A stretch of 59,405 bases of DNA from the NCBI GenBank assembly GCA_019637195.1, contig JAHBWA010000043.1:1-59405 (forward strand), given 5' to 3'. Both the position numbers and the translations under genes were made by a program. Of the stretch, positions 33,912 through 44,732 are shown piece by piece (within the stretch, counting starts at the first letter, position 1; each line of letters begins with the position of its first letter). This stretch comes from Labilithrix sp. (GTDB lineage: Bacteria; Myxococcota_A; Polyangia; Polyangiales; Polyangiaceae). The notes beneath the pieces were generated by a model. That model searched no databases, was not told the DNA's origin, and saw only the letters and a program-made list of their open reading frames with translations.

Positions 33912-33936
33912 GGTGGCGGTCTCTCGCGCTGCGGGC

Positions 33937-36342
<2,406 letters not shown>

Positions 36343-36394
36343 GTTTCCTGGGATCGAGTAGCGGCGAGCGTGAGACGGTGACGGCGCGCCCCGG

Positions 36395-36649
36395 TCAGCC
36401 GCCGGCGCGAGCCGATTCTACGCGGCGCCATCGACTGGCGTACGGCAGCGCGAACAAATAGATCCCGGTGACGAGGAGCAAGGCGAGCGGGGGCAACGCC
36501 AGGAGGCCCAGCCAGACGGCCTGCGCGTCCAGGCCCATGGCGGCGATGTTGACGACGACCGCGACCGTGAAGGCGACCGAGACCCAGCGGTGGGCTTGCC
36601 GGATCCATCGGTTCCGGCGCGACGGCGTCGCCTCGGGCGCCGGGCTCAC
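36395..36649 (-). CDS. Small two-helix membrane protein
   Basis: The product has 84 residues. A basic N-terminus (RRNRWIRQAHRW) is followed by two membrane helices (VSVAFTVAVVVNIAAMGL and WLGLLALPPLALLLVTGIYL). The GTG start overlaps the SRPBCC stop by 4 nt (GTGA). It is the third gene of the ArsR-SRPBCC operon, an arrangement often seen with small DoxX-like or other membrane proteins. Confidence 0.75.
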   Translation of the reverse strand: MSPAPEATPSRRNRWIRQAHRWVSVAFTVAVVVNIAAMGLDAQAVWLGLLALPPLALLLVTGIYLFALPYASRWRRVESARAGG

Positions 36650-37086
36650 GCGGTCCTCGCGAGCAAATCGAGGAGCTTGCCGCCCATCATATTCCAGCCG
36701 TAGCGCGCGCCTCCGAAGTTCTGCTTCTGGTCCGGCTTGAAGCCCGAGTGCACGAGGGAGAGGCGCGTGCCCGTCGCCGTGGGCGCGAGCGTGAACGTCA
36801 CGACGGTGTCCATGTCGCCGACGACCCATGCGTAGCTGAGCTTCCGGTGCGCCTCGATCTCGAGGACTCGGCAGTTCACGACGCCGTCCCAGGCAGGCAA
36901 CGGCTTGGCCTGGAACCGGAACGCCGCGCCCTCCGCGAGCTCGAGATCGACGACGGGGAGCAGCCACTCCGCGAGCAGCGCCGGCTCGGTGAGCGCGCGC
37001 CACACCTTCTCCGGCGCGTACTGGAGCTCGAGCTCGAACGAAAGGGTTTCGGTCTGCGAAGGTTCGGTCTTGTCGAAAAGCGTCAT
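36646..37086 (-). CDS. SRPBCC/AHSA1-like protein in an ArsR operon
   Basis: The product has 146 residues. It opens with ETLSFELELQYAPEKVWRAL, then EWLLPVVDLELAEGAAFRFQ, and ends in a long helix (GWNMMGGKLLDLLART), the AHSA1-like helix-grip fold. It overlaps the ArsR gene by 4 nt (ATGA) and the membrane gene by 4 nt. ArsR-SRPBCC pairs are widespread; the ligand is usually unknown. Confidence 0.85.
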   Translation of the reverse strand: MTLFDKTEPSQTETLSFELELQYAPEKVWRALTEPALLAEWLLPVVDLELAEGAAFRFQAKPLPAWDGVVNCRVLEIEAHRKLSYAWVVGDMDTVVTFTLAPTATGTRLSLVHSGFKPDQKQNFGGARYGWNMMGGKLLDLLARTA

Positions 37087-37412
37087 CGGTCCATCTTCTC
37101 CAGCAGTCGTTCGAGGCGGTCGGCGCGCTCTGTCCAGAAGGCGCGGTAGTGCGCGATCCAGTCGATGAGCGGCTTCATCCCGCGCGGCTCCACCCGGTAG
37201 TAGACGCAGCGCCCCTCGCGCCGGCCGTTCACGAGCCCCGCGTCCTTGAGCGCCGCGAGGTGTTGCGAGACCGCCGGCTGCGAGATGTCGAACCGCGCGG
37301 TGAGGTCCTTCACGGCGGCTTCTCCGCGGGTGAGCGACTCGAAGATCGCCCGGCGGCTGGGGTCTGCCAGCGCCTGGAAGATCTTGTTCTCGGCCGCGCC
37401 CGCGCTCTGCAT
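37083..37412 (-). CDS. ArsR-family winged-helix repressor
   Basis: The product has 109 residues. The winged helix is clear: IFQALADPSRRAIFESLT, DISQPAVSQHLAALKDAGLV, and the wing RREGRCVYYRV. There is no CXC metal motif in the recognition helix, so it may respond to an organic ligand or only set the operon level. ATG 37412 is fixed by a promoter whose -10 ends 7 nt upstream. A 16-bp palindrome lies between its -35 and -10 and is the likely autoregulatory site. Confidence 0.9.
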   Translation of the reverse strand: MQSAGAAENKIFQALADPSRRAIFESLTRGEAAVKDLTARFDISQPAVSQHLAALKDAGLVNGRREGRCVYYRVEPRGMKPLIDWIAHYRAFWTERADRLERLLEKMDR

Positions 37413-37419
37413 GGCAGAA

Positions 37420-37448
37420 TCAATAAGCCATGGCTTATGTGTTGTCAA
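37420..37448 (-). promoter_or_regulatory. Promoter with embedded palindromic operator of the ArsR operon
   Basis: On the minus strand: a perfect -35 TTGACA (37448-37443), a 17-nt spacer, and TATTGA as -10 (37425-37420), 7 nt before the ATG. The spacer contains ATAAGCCATGGCTTAT (37423-37438), a perfect 16-bp palindrome overlapping the -10. Binding there would block RNA polymerase. This is the best-defined promoter in the window and predicts a leaderless mRNA. Confidence 0.75.
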
Positions 37449-37534
37449 CCTGCCGTGCCGCGGGATCGACGACGGCGCTCCGGCTCGCTCGGGACGTTCC
37501 GTCGAACGAGCTCGGGTCCGCGCGGGGCTCGCCG

Positions 37535-38509
37535 TCACGAGGTGTCGAGCACGAGCTTGCCGCTGGTCTCGCGCGACTCGAGCGCGCGGTGGGCCGAGCC
37601 GACGTCGCCCAAGGCGAAGACATGGTCGATGCGCGGCGCGAGCCAGCCCTCCGCGACTCCCGCGAGCACGCGGGCGCCCCGCGTCGCGACGCTCGCGTCG
37701 CCGCTGCCGAGGAAGCTCGGGATCTGGAAGCCCGAGATCGTGAACGACCTCGGCACGAGCGCCATCGGCGCGACCGGCGCCGGGACGCCGCCAGACCAGC
37801 CGTAGAAGACCAGGTGCCCTCGCTCTCGCAAGACCCCGAGGTCGCCGGCGAGCGTGGCCGCGCCCACGCCGTCGATCACGTAGCCGACGCCGCGCCCTTG
37901 GGTCAACGAGAGGCCGGCCGCGACGAACGCGTCGTACCGCACGACGAGGTCCGCGCCGGCGTCACGCGTCACGTCCGCCTTGGCCGCGGTCGACGTCGTG
38001 CCCAGGACCGTGCCGCCGAGGCGCTTGGCCCATCGCGTCAGCAGCGCGCCCGTCCCACCGGCCGCGGCGTGCACCAGCACCACGGTGCCCGCTCCGACGC
38101 GGCAGACGTCGTGCAGCAGCGCGTCGGCCGTGATGCCCTGCAACATCACGGCGGCGGCGGCCTCGAGCGAGACTCCGTCGGGGACGCGCACCGCGTGATC
38201 CGCGGGGACCACACACGCCTGGGCGTAGCCGCCGGCGCGCAACGACAAGAACGCCACCCTCTCGCCCACGCGCCTCCCGTCGACGCCTGCGCCCACGCTC
38301 TCGATCTCGCCTGCGCCCTCGACTCCGGGGACGAGAGGGAGCCCGACCGCGAACGGCACGCGCCCGCTGCGCAGGTTGACGTCCGCGTAGTTCACGCCGG
38401 CGAACCGCGTGCGGACGCGCACCTCGCCGGGCCCGGGCTCTGGCGGCGGCCGCTCCTCGCTCGTGAGCGTCTCAGGCCCGCCGTGCTCCGCAAGTACGAT
38501 CTGCTTCAT
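37535..38509 (-). CDS. Zinc-free medium-chain dehydrogenase (NADPH:quinone oxidoreductase type)
   Basis: The product has 324 residues. The MDR layout is clear: GVNYADVNLRSG, PLVPGVEGAGEIESVG, GERVAF, the catalytic-domain entry VMLQGITADALL, and the nucleotide-binding loop VHAAAGGTGALL. Zinc ligands are absent, as in quinone oxidoreductases that reduce quinones or enones with NADPH. It lies upstream of the ArsR operon on the same strand, 122 nt from its start, and is probably separate. Confidence 0.88.
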   Translation of the reverse strand: MKQIVLAEHGGPETLTSEERPPPEPGPGEVRVRTRFAGVNYADVNLRSGRVPFAVGLPLVPGVEGAGEIESVGAGVDGRRVGERVAFLSLRAGGYAQACVVPADHAVRVPDGVSLEAAAAVMLQGITADALLHDVCRVGAGTVVLVHAAAGGTGALLTRWAKRLGGTVLGTTSTAAKADVTRDAGADLVVRYDAFVAAGLSLTQGRGVGYVIDGVGAATLAGDLGVLRERGHLVFYGWSGGVPAPVAPMALVPRSFTISGFQIPSFLGSGDASVATRGARVLAGVAEGWLAPRIDHVFALGDVGSAHRALESRETSGKLVLDTS

Positions 38510-38866
38510 CTCGCTTCGGCGTGACCGTGGCTCCGCGCTGGACGGCGCGCCTCGCGATCCAGCGCGGTGAGCTCGCCGCGCTCCGCATCGCGGGCGGCGT
38601 CGCGCTCGCGTGGAAGGTCGCGACGCGGCGCGGCGAGCAGGGCGCGGCGGTCCTCGGCGTCGTCGCCCTCCTGCGGGAGACGGCGCGGGCGAGCGCGACG
38701 ACCACGGCCCCGCGCGCGGTCGGGGGCGCTCGGAAGCTGCGTGGTCGACCGGCCCGATCGTGATCGGGGCGCGCGGCGTGGGCCCGCGCGGCGCGCGGCG
38801 CGGTGGCGTGGCCGGTACGCCCGTCGCCCGAGGGCGATCGCGCGGGCGGGTCGGGGGCGTTTCGGG
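38510..38866. other. Intergenic region without a recognised gene
   Basis: About 360 bp of very GC-rich sequence between the quinone oxidoreductase (minus) and a promoter-like hexamer (plus). A GTG-initiated plus-strand frame (38521-38763) encodes an Ala/Arg-rich peptide with no recognisable family and is not called. No regulatory motif stands out. Confidence 0.35.
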
Positions 38867-38872
38867 TAGACT
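38867..38872 (+). promoter_or_regulatory. Candidate -10 element (TAGACT) upstream of a micro-ORF
   Basis: TAGACT ends 9 nt before an ATG at 38882, similar to the leaderless elements elsewhere. The next real gene starts 127 nt downstream, so the transcript would carry a leader holding the micro-ORF. Confidence 0.35.
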
Positions 38873-38881
38873 CTCGCCTCG

Positions 38882-38914
38882 ATGACGATGTTCTCCGTGT
38901 TTCTCCTCGGCTGA
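38882..38914 (+). CDS. Ten-residue micro-ORF (possible leader peptide)
   Basis: ATG 38882 to TGA 38914 encodes MTMFSVFLLG, a hydrophobic peptide. It follows a -10-like hexamer and precedes the PhyH dioxygenase gene by 85 nt. It could be a translated leader peptide or chance; there is no conservation evidence. Confidence 0.25.
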   Translation: MTMFSVFLLG

Positions 38915-38999
38915 GCGCGCCGCACGCCGGCGCTGTGCACGTCCGCGATGCGCGTCGCGCGCGATCGCGTGGCTTTCGCTCGAACCGTAGGAGACTCGG

Positions 39000-39794
<795 letters not shown>

Positions 39795-39854
39795 GCCAGA
39801 CGCTCGGGCCCGGCGGAGTCCTCGCTGATTGGACGTCGCCGCCGAGCGTGCACG

Positions 39855-42800
39855 TTACTCGGCGGCGGCGGCCCCCCCGCCGCTGGGGACCGCCGCGGCG
39901 TCGCCCGGCCCCGGCGCGCGGAGGCGCTCGCCGCGGTGGTCGCGAGCGAGCAGGACGTAGACGCACGGGACGACGAAGAGCGTGAAGAGCGTCCCGATCG
40001 CCATGCCGCCGACGAGGACGATGCCGATCGAGTTCCGCGCGACCGCGCCGGGGCCCGACACGAGCGTCAGCGGGAAGTGACCGGCCACCGTCGCCGTCGT
40101 CGTCATCAGGATCGGCCGGAGCCGGGTGCTGGCCGCCGCCTTGACCGCCGCGAGCTTCGACAGCCCCTTTTCCTGCTGTGCGTTCGCGAACTCGACGATC
40201 AGGATGCCGTTCTTCGACACGAGGCCGACGAGGGTGACGAGGCCCACCTGGGAGTAGATGTTGAGCGTCGTCGTCCAGCCGTCGGTGAGCGCGAAGCTCA
40301 TCCCAGGAGGACCGGTGAACTTCAAGAAGGTGAAGATGAGCGCCCCGAACATCGCGAGCGGGACGGAGCCGGCGAGGATGACGAGCGGGTCGCGGAACGA
40401 GTTGAACTGCGCCGCGAGCACGAGGAATATGAGGAGGACCGCGAGGCCCATCGCCGGGAGGAACCTGCCGCCCTCCTGGCGGAGCTGACGCGACTCGCCG
40501 GTGTAGTCGACGCGGTAGCCGGGCGGCAGCTTCCTCGCCGCCGCGTCCTCGATCACCGCGAGCGCGCCCTCGAGCCCCTGGGTCGCGACCCCGGACATCT
40601 TGACCGCGTTGAGCTGCTGGAAGCGGTTCAGCGTGCGCGGCGCGACCTTGTTCTCGAGGGTCGCGACGGCGCTGAGGGGCATCATCTGCCCGTTCGCTCC
40701 GCCAATGTGGAGGAGCGAGAGCTGGTCGGCGGTGAGCCGCGCCGAGCGCTCGAGCTGCGGGATGACCTTGTAGCTCCGTCCCTCGATGTTGAACCGATTG
40801 ACGAAGTTGCCGCCGAGCGCCGCCGAGAGATCCATCCCGACCTCGCGCATCGTGAGCCCCATCGCCGCGATCTTGTCGCGATCGAGGACGATCTCGGTCT
40901 TTGCCTGGTCGATCCGGACGTCGATGATCGGCGGGAAGGCGAACTGCCCGCTCTTCATCGCCTCCTCGCTGAGGACGTCTGTGAAGCGGAGGATCTCCTC
41001 GTGGCTCGCCGTCGACGCGATCACCACTTCGACCGGGAAGAACCCGGGGCTCGGGAGCGCCGGCGGGAGGAAGACCGGCGCGCGGATCCCGGTGATGCCC
41101 GTCGCCTTCTCGCTGAGCTCCTCCTGGATCTCGAAGATGCTCCGCTTCCGCTGCTTCCACGGCTTCGTCATCATCCCGCCGAAGCCGGTGTTGGCGAAGG
41201 TGATCTGGAACGAGCTCTCGAACTCGGGCACCGACTTCCAGTCCTCGCTGACCTGGTTCGAGTAATGGACGACCTGCTCGAGGCTCGCGTTCGCCGGGAC
41301 CTCGAGCGCGCCGAAGACGTCGCCCTGGTCTTCGTTCGGCGCGAGCTCGCCTGGCGAGAACATGTAGAGCGGGACGACGAGGAGCGTGAGCGCGCCCCAG
41401 ACGAAGTACACCGCCGGCCTCGCCCGCAGCGTCGCGGCGAGGAGCGCCTCGTAGCGCGTCTTGATTCGCTCGAAGGTGTGGTCGATCTTGCGCGAGAGCC
41501 AGCGCTGCTCGTGCTCCGGCTTGAGGAGGCGCGACGCCATCACGGGGGAGAGCGTCAGCGCGACGACGCCCGAGATGAAGACCGCGCCGGCGAGGGTGAA
41601 GGCGAACTCGCGGAAGAGCGCGCCGGTGAGGCCGCCCTGGAGCCCGATCGGAGCGTAGACGGCGGCGAGGGTGATCGTCATCGCGACGATCGGCCCGACA
41701 AGCTCGCGGGCGCCGATCAGCGCCGCGTCGCGCGGGGACTTGCCCTCGCGGATGTTGCGCTCGACGTTCTCGACGACGACGATCGCGTCGTCGACGACGA
41801 GCCCGACCGCGAGGACGACGGCGAGGAGGGTGAGCAGGTTGACGGTGAAGCCGAGCACCTGCATCAAGAAGACGGCGCCGATCAGCGAGACCGGGATCGC
41901 GACGATCGGGACGACGACGGTGCGGAGCGAGCCGAGGAAGAGGAAGATGACGACGACGACGATCAGGATCGTCTCGGTCAGCGTCTCGACGACCTCGTCG
42001 ATCGCGTTCTCGATGTACTCCGTCGAGTCGTAGGCGGTGGCGACCGTCATCCCGGTCGGCATCTCCGCCTCGATGTTCGCGAGCTCCGTCCGGACCCGGC
42101 CGATGACGTCGAGCGAGTTGGCGTTCGGCAAGACCCAGACGCCCATGAAGACGGCGCGCTCGCCGCTGAGGCGGACGTCCTGCTCGTAGGTCTCCGAGCC
42201 GAGGACGACGTCGGCGACGTCGGCGAGGCGCACCAGCGTGTCGCCCTGGCTGCGGACGACGAGGCGCTTGAACTGCTCGACCGACTGGAGGTCGGTCTTC
42301 GCGGTCAGGTTCACCTGGACGAGGGCGCCCTTCGTCTCGCCGACCGCCGCGAGGTAGTTGTTGGCGGCGAGCGCGGTCCGGATCTGCGAAGGGGTGACGT
42401 TGAGCGCCGCCATCCGCTCCGGCTTCAGCCAGGCGCGGATCGCGAACGCGCTCCCTCCGAGGATGTCCGCGCGCTGGACCCCCTCGATCGCGGCGAGGCG
42501 CGGCTGGACGATCCGGATGAGATAGTCGGTGACCTGGTTGTCCTCGAGGATCGTCGAGCCGAACGAGATGTACATCGCCGCGACCTGCGCGTCGGACGGC
42601 TCGATGTTGATCGACGGCACCTCCGCCTCTGGAGGCAAGTCGGCGCGGACCTGGTTCACGCGCGCCGTGATGTCGGCGAGCGCGTTCGCCGCGCTGAAGT
42701 TGAGCTTCAGGCGCACGTTGATCGTGGAGAGGCCCTGGACGCTCTGCGACTCGATGTAGTCGATCCCGTCCGCCGCGGCGATCGACCGCTCGAGCGGCGT

Positions 42801-42992
42801 CGTGATGAAGCCGCGGACGAGGTCGGCGTCGGCGCCGACGTACGCGGTGCGGACGGTGACCGTCGCGCTCTCGATCTTCGGGTACTGGCGGACGTTCAGC
42901 GTCCGGATCGCCTGGAGCCCGGCGACGATGATGACGAGGTTGACGACGATCGCGAGGACCGGCCGCCGAATGAACAGGTCGGTGAGCTTCAT
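39855..42992 (-). CDS. RND efflux transporter permease (AcrB/HAE1 type)
   Basis: The product has 1045 residues, normal for the family. An N-terminal membrane helix begins LFIRRPVLAIVVNLVIIV, two large periplasmic loops flank the helix bundles, and helix 4 carries the proton-relay pair in GLVVDDAIVVVENVERNI. The sequence is of the drug/lipophile (HAE1) class rather than metal class. The C-terminus is a Gly/Ala-rich tail. It starts 3 nt after the adaptor gene. No outer-membrane channel gene is adjacent. Confidence 0.93.
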   Translation of the reverse strand: MKLTDLFIRRPVLAIVVNLVIIVAGLQAIRTLNVRQYPKIESATVTVRTAYVGADADLVRGFITTPLERSIAAADGIDYIESQSVQGLSTINVRLKLNFSAANALADITARVNQVRADLPPEAEVPSINIEPSDAQVAAMYISFGSTILEDNQVTDYLIRIVQPRLAAIEGVQRADILGGSAFAIRAWLKPERMAALNVTPSQIRTALAANNYLAAVGETKGALVQVNLTAKTDLQSVEQFKRLVVRSQGDTLVRLADVADVVLGSETYEQDVRLSGERAVFMGVWVLPNANSLDVIGRVRTELANIEAEMPTGMTVATAYDSTEYIENAIDEVVETLTETILIVVVVIFLFLGSLRTVVVPIVAIPVSLIGAVFLMQVLGFTVNLLTLLAVVLAVGLVVDDAIVVVENVERNIREGKSPRDAALIGARELVGPIVAMTITLAAVYAPIGLQGGLTGALFREFAFTLAGAVFISGVVALTLSPVMASRLLKPEHEQRWLSRKIDHTFERIKTRYEALLAATLRARPAVYFVWGALTLLVVPLYMFSPGELAPNEDQGDVFGALEVPANASLEQVVHYSNQVSEDWKSVPEFESSFQITFANTGFGGMMTKPWKQRKRSIFEIQEELSEKATGITGIRAPVFLPPALPSPGFFPVEVVIASTASHEEILRFTDVLSEEAMKSGQFAFPPIIDVRIDQAKTEIVLDRDKIAAMGLTMREVGMDLSAALGGNFVNRFNIEGRSYKVIPQLERSARLTADQLSLLHIGGANGQMMPLSAVATLENKVAPRTLNRFQQLNAVKMSGVATQGLEGALAVIEDAAARKLPPGYRVDYTGESRQLRQEGGRFLPAMGLAVLLIFLVLAAQFNSFRDPLVILAGSVPLAMFGALIFTFLKFTGPPGMSFALTDGWTTTLNIYSQVGLVTLVGLVSKNGILIVEFANAQQEKGLSKLAAVKAAASTRLRPILMTTTATVAGHFPLTLVSGPGAVARNSIGIVLVGGMAIGTLFTLFVVPCVYVLLARDHRGERLRAPGPGDAAAVPSGGGAAAAE

Positions 42993-42995
42993 CGG

Positions 42996-44168
42996 CTACC
43001 TGTTCTCGGGTCGCGGATGGAGCTCGGGGCCGAGCTGCTTGCCCTTCGAGTTGTCGACCGTGATCGGCGCGTTGTTCCGGAGCTTGAAGGCGCCTGCGGT
43101 GACGACCTCCTCGCTGGCCTTGACGCCCTCGGTCACGGCCACGAAGTCGCCGCGCGCGCTGCCGATCCGGACGAACTGCTGGCGCGCGAGCTTCACCGGC
43201 TTGCCGTCCGGCGTCGTCGCCGCGCCAGGGGTGTCGGGCTTGCGCTCGGCGACGACGAAGACGGAGTCGCCGTAAGGCGCGTGCACCACCGCCGTCGCCG
43301 GGATCGTGACCGACTTCGACTTTCCCGGCAGGACGACCGCGACCTGGACGAACATCCCGGGGCGGAGCCCCTCGCCGTCCTTCACGTCGGCGCGGAGCTT
43401 GATCGTGCGCGTCGACGCCTCGACCGTCGGATCGACGGCGGCGATGACGCCCTCGGTGACCTCCGGCGCGCCGCCGTCAGGCTCGTCGTTCTGGAGGGTG
43501 ATCCTCACCGGCTGTCCGACGGAGACCTCCGGGAGGCGCTGCTGCGGGAGGGAGAAGTCGATCTTCACCGCCTCGGCTGTCTCGAGGACGGTCACGGCGG
43601 TGCCGGGCTGGAGGTATTGCCCGAGGTTGACCGACCGGATCCCGAGCTTCCCGGCGAAGGGCGCCCGGATCGTCTTTCGCGCGATCTGCGCCTGGATCCC
43701 CTCGACGTCGGTGGTCGCCGTCCGGAGCGCGCTCTCGTCGGCGTCGAGCTGTGCGGGGGAGATCGCGCCCTTCGCTGCGAGCGCCCTGGTGCGGCCGATC
43801 GTCGTCGTCGCGAGCTCTCGCCGAGCGACCGCAGACGCGAGCTGCGCGCGCTCGACGTTCGCGTCGAGCTCGACGAGCACCTGGCCCTACTTCACGGTCG
43901 CGCCGGACTCGAAGTGGATCCGGGTCACGACGCCCGGCGCGTCGGCCGCGAGCGCGACGCCCTTCGACGAGGCGACGCTCCCGACGGACGTGAGCGTCCC
44001 CTCCCACTCCTGCTCTTCCGCGACCGCCGTGGAGACGGCCTCCGGCGGCGGGCCGTCCTTCTCGGCTTGCTTGCCGAAACCGATGAGCTTGCCGATCTGC
44101 GCGCCCTTCACGGCGACGAGCAGGACGATGACGACGACGACCCCAGTGACGGCGATGACCCAGCGCAC
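42996..44168 (-). pseudogene. RND periplasmic adaptor (membrane-fusion protein) split by an in-frame amber codon
   Basis: One continuous frame of 391 codons encodes an adaptor: an N-terminal signal-anchor (WVIAVTGVVVVIVLLVAV), the first lipoyl half ending HFESGATVK, then TAG (43887-43889), then GQVLVELDANVERAQLA, the hairpin, second lipoyl and barrel domains. Adaptors normally read VKxGQxLxxLD here, so the TAG replaces one residue (an AAG or GAG codon differing by one base). Both sides keep good codon use, so the change is recent or a sequence error. Reinitiation at GTG 43880 would give a product without signal sequence. GTG 44168 has GGAGA upstream. Confidence 0.85.
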
Positions 44169-44329
44169 GATTCGTTCTCCGGCGCTCTACCTAACAGGTT
44201 CGGCGCGCGACGTTCGATGCTGGTGCGCTCCGGCTGGTCGCGGCGCGACGGATGGGTGTCAGGTTTCTCTCGCGGCGAGCGGGACCGTGCGCGGTCGGGG
44301 GGACGCGGTCGCTCGCGGGTTCCCGGAGG

Positions 44330-44350
44330 GCACGATCGAATCGATCGTGC
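44330..44350. promoter_or_regulatory. 21-bp palindrome (10-bp arms)
   Basis: GCACGATCGA and TCGATCGTGC flank a single A. It lies 160 nt upstream of the RND operon start on one side and 13 nt before the cysteine-rich ORF on the other. It could be an operator for either or a short hairpin. No T run follows. Confidence 0.45.
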
Positions 44351-44363
44351 TCCGCCCGGCGGG

Positions 44364-44603
44364 ATGTGCACGCGCCGCTGCGGTCAGCCGGATCCGGACA
44401 GCACGAACCCCGAGGACCGGGAGCTGTCGACCAACCGTGGACCTTCTGCCGTCTGCGTGCAGTCCTCGCAGCCTCGAGGGGGAGGGAGCATCACGATGCA
44501 GATGTGCCTCACGACATGCGCCGGCCCGAGCGACTGCCGCACGGACGAAGGGTACTCGTGCGTCCCGGGCGCCTTCGGTCAGAAGCCCCGCCAGGCTCCC
44601 TGA
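44364..44603 (+). CDS. Cysteine-rich protein fragment, probably the end of a lipoprotein
   Basis: The frame has 79 residues from ATG 44364. Cysteines occur as MCTRRCGQ, AVCVQSS, MCLTTCAGPSDCRTDEGYSC, a pattern of the small disulfide modules that close many myxobacterial lipoproteins (CxxxC...DC...YxC). No signal peptide or lipobox precedes it, and the frame continues upstream without a good start. It may be a remnant or a small intracellular protein. Confidence that it is coding is moderate. Confidence 0.4.
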   Translation: MCTRRCGQPDPDSTNPEDRELSTNRGPSAVCVQSSQPRGGGSITMQMCLTTCAGPSDCRTDEGYSCVPGAFGQKPRQAP

Positions 44604-44722
44604 AGTCCGCGTGCGCGGAGGCCGCGCGGGCCAGCTCGCCGCCGCCGCGTCTCCGTCCGGATCGGAGTCGTTGGCGAGCGGGGAGAGCTCGATGCACTGG
44701 TCCCTTCGGGATGCGGCCGACG

Positions 44723-44728
44723 TAAGCT
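44723..44728 (+). promoter_or_regulatory. Candidate leaderless -10 element (TAAGCT) before chrA
   Basis: TAAGCT ends 4 nt before ATG 44733 and 7 nt before the next in-frame codon GTG 44736. By the spacing seen elsewhere in the window, GTG 44736 may be the true first codon. Confidence 0.4.
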
Positions 44729-44732
44729 CTCG

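Noticed and set aside
38521..38763. GTG-started 80-residue frame after the quinone oxidoreductase
   Set aside because: Ala/Arg-rich, with no ribosome site, family or neighbour context. Similar frames occur by chance throughout such GC-rich DNA.
39936..44603. 1.5-kb-codon open frame on the plus strand opposite the RND operon
   Set aside because: It is the antisense shadow of a well-conserved RND transporter and adaptor. Only its last 80 codons (44364-44603), beyond the operon, have independent coding character.
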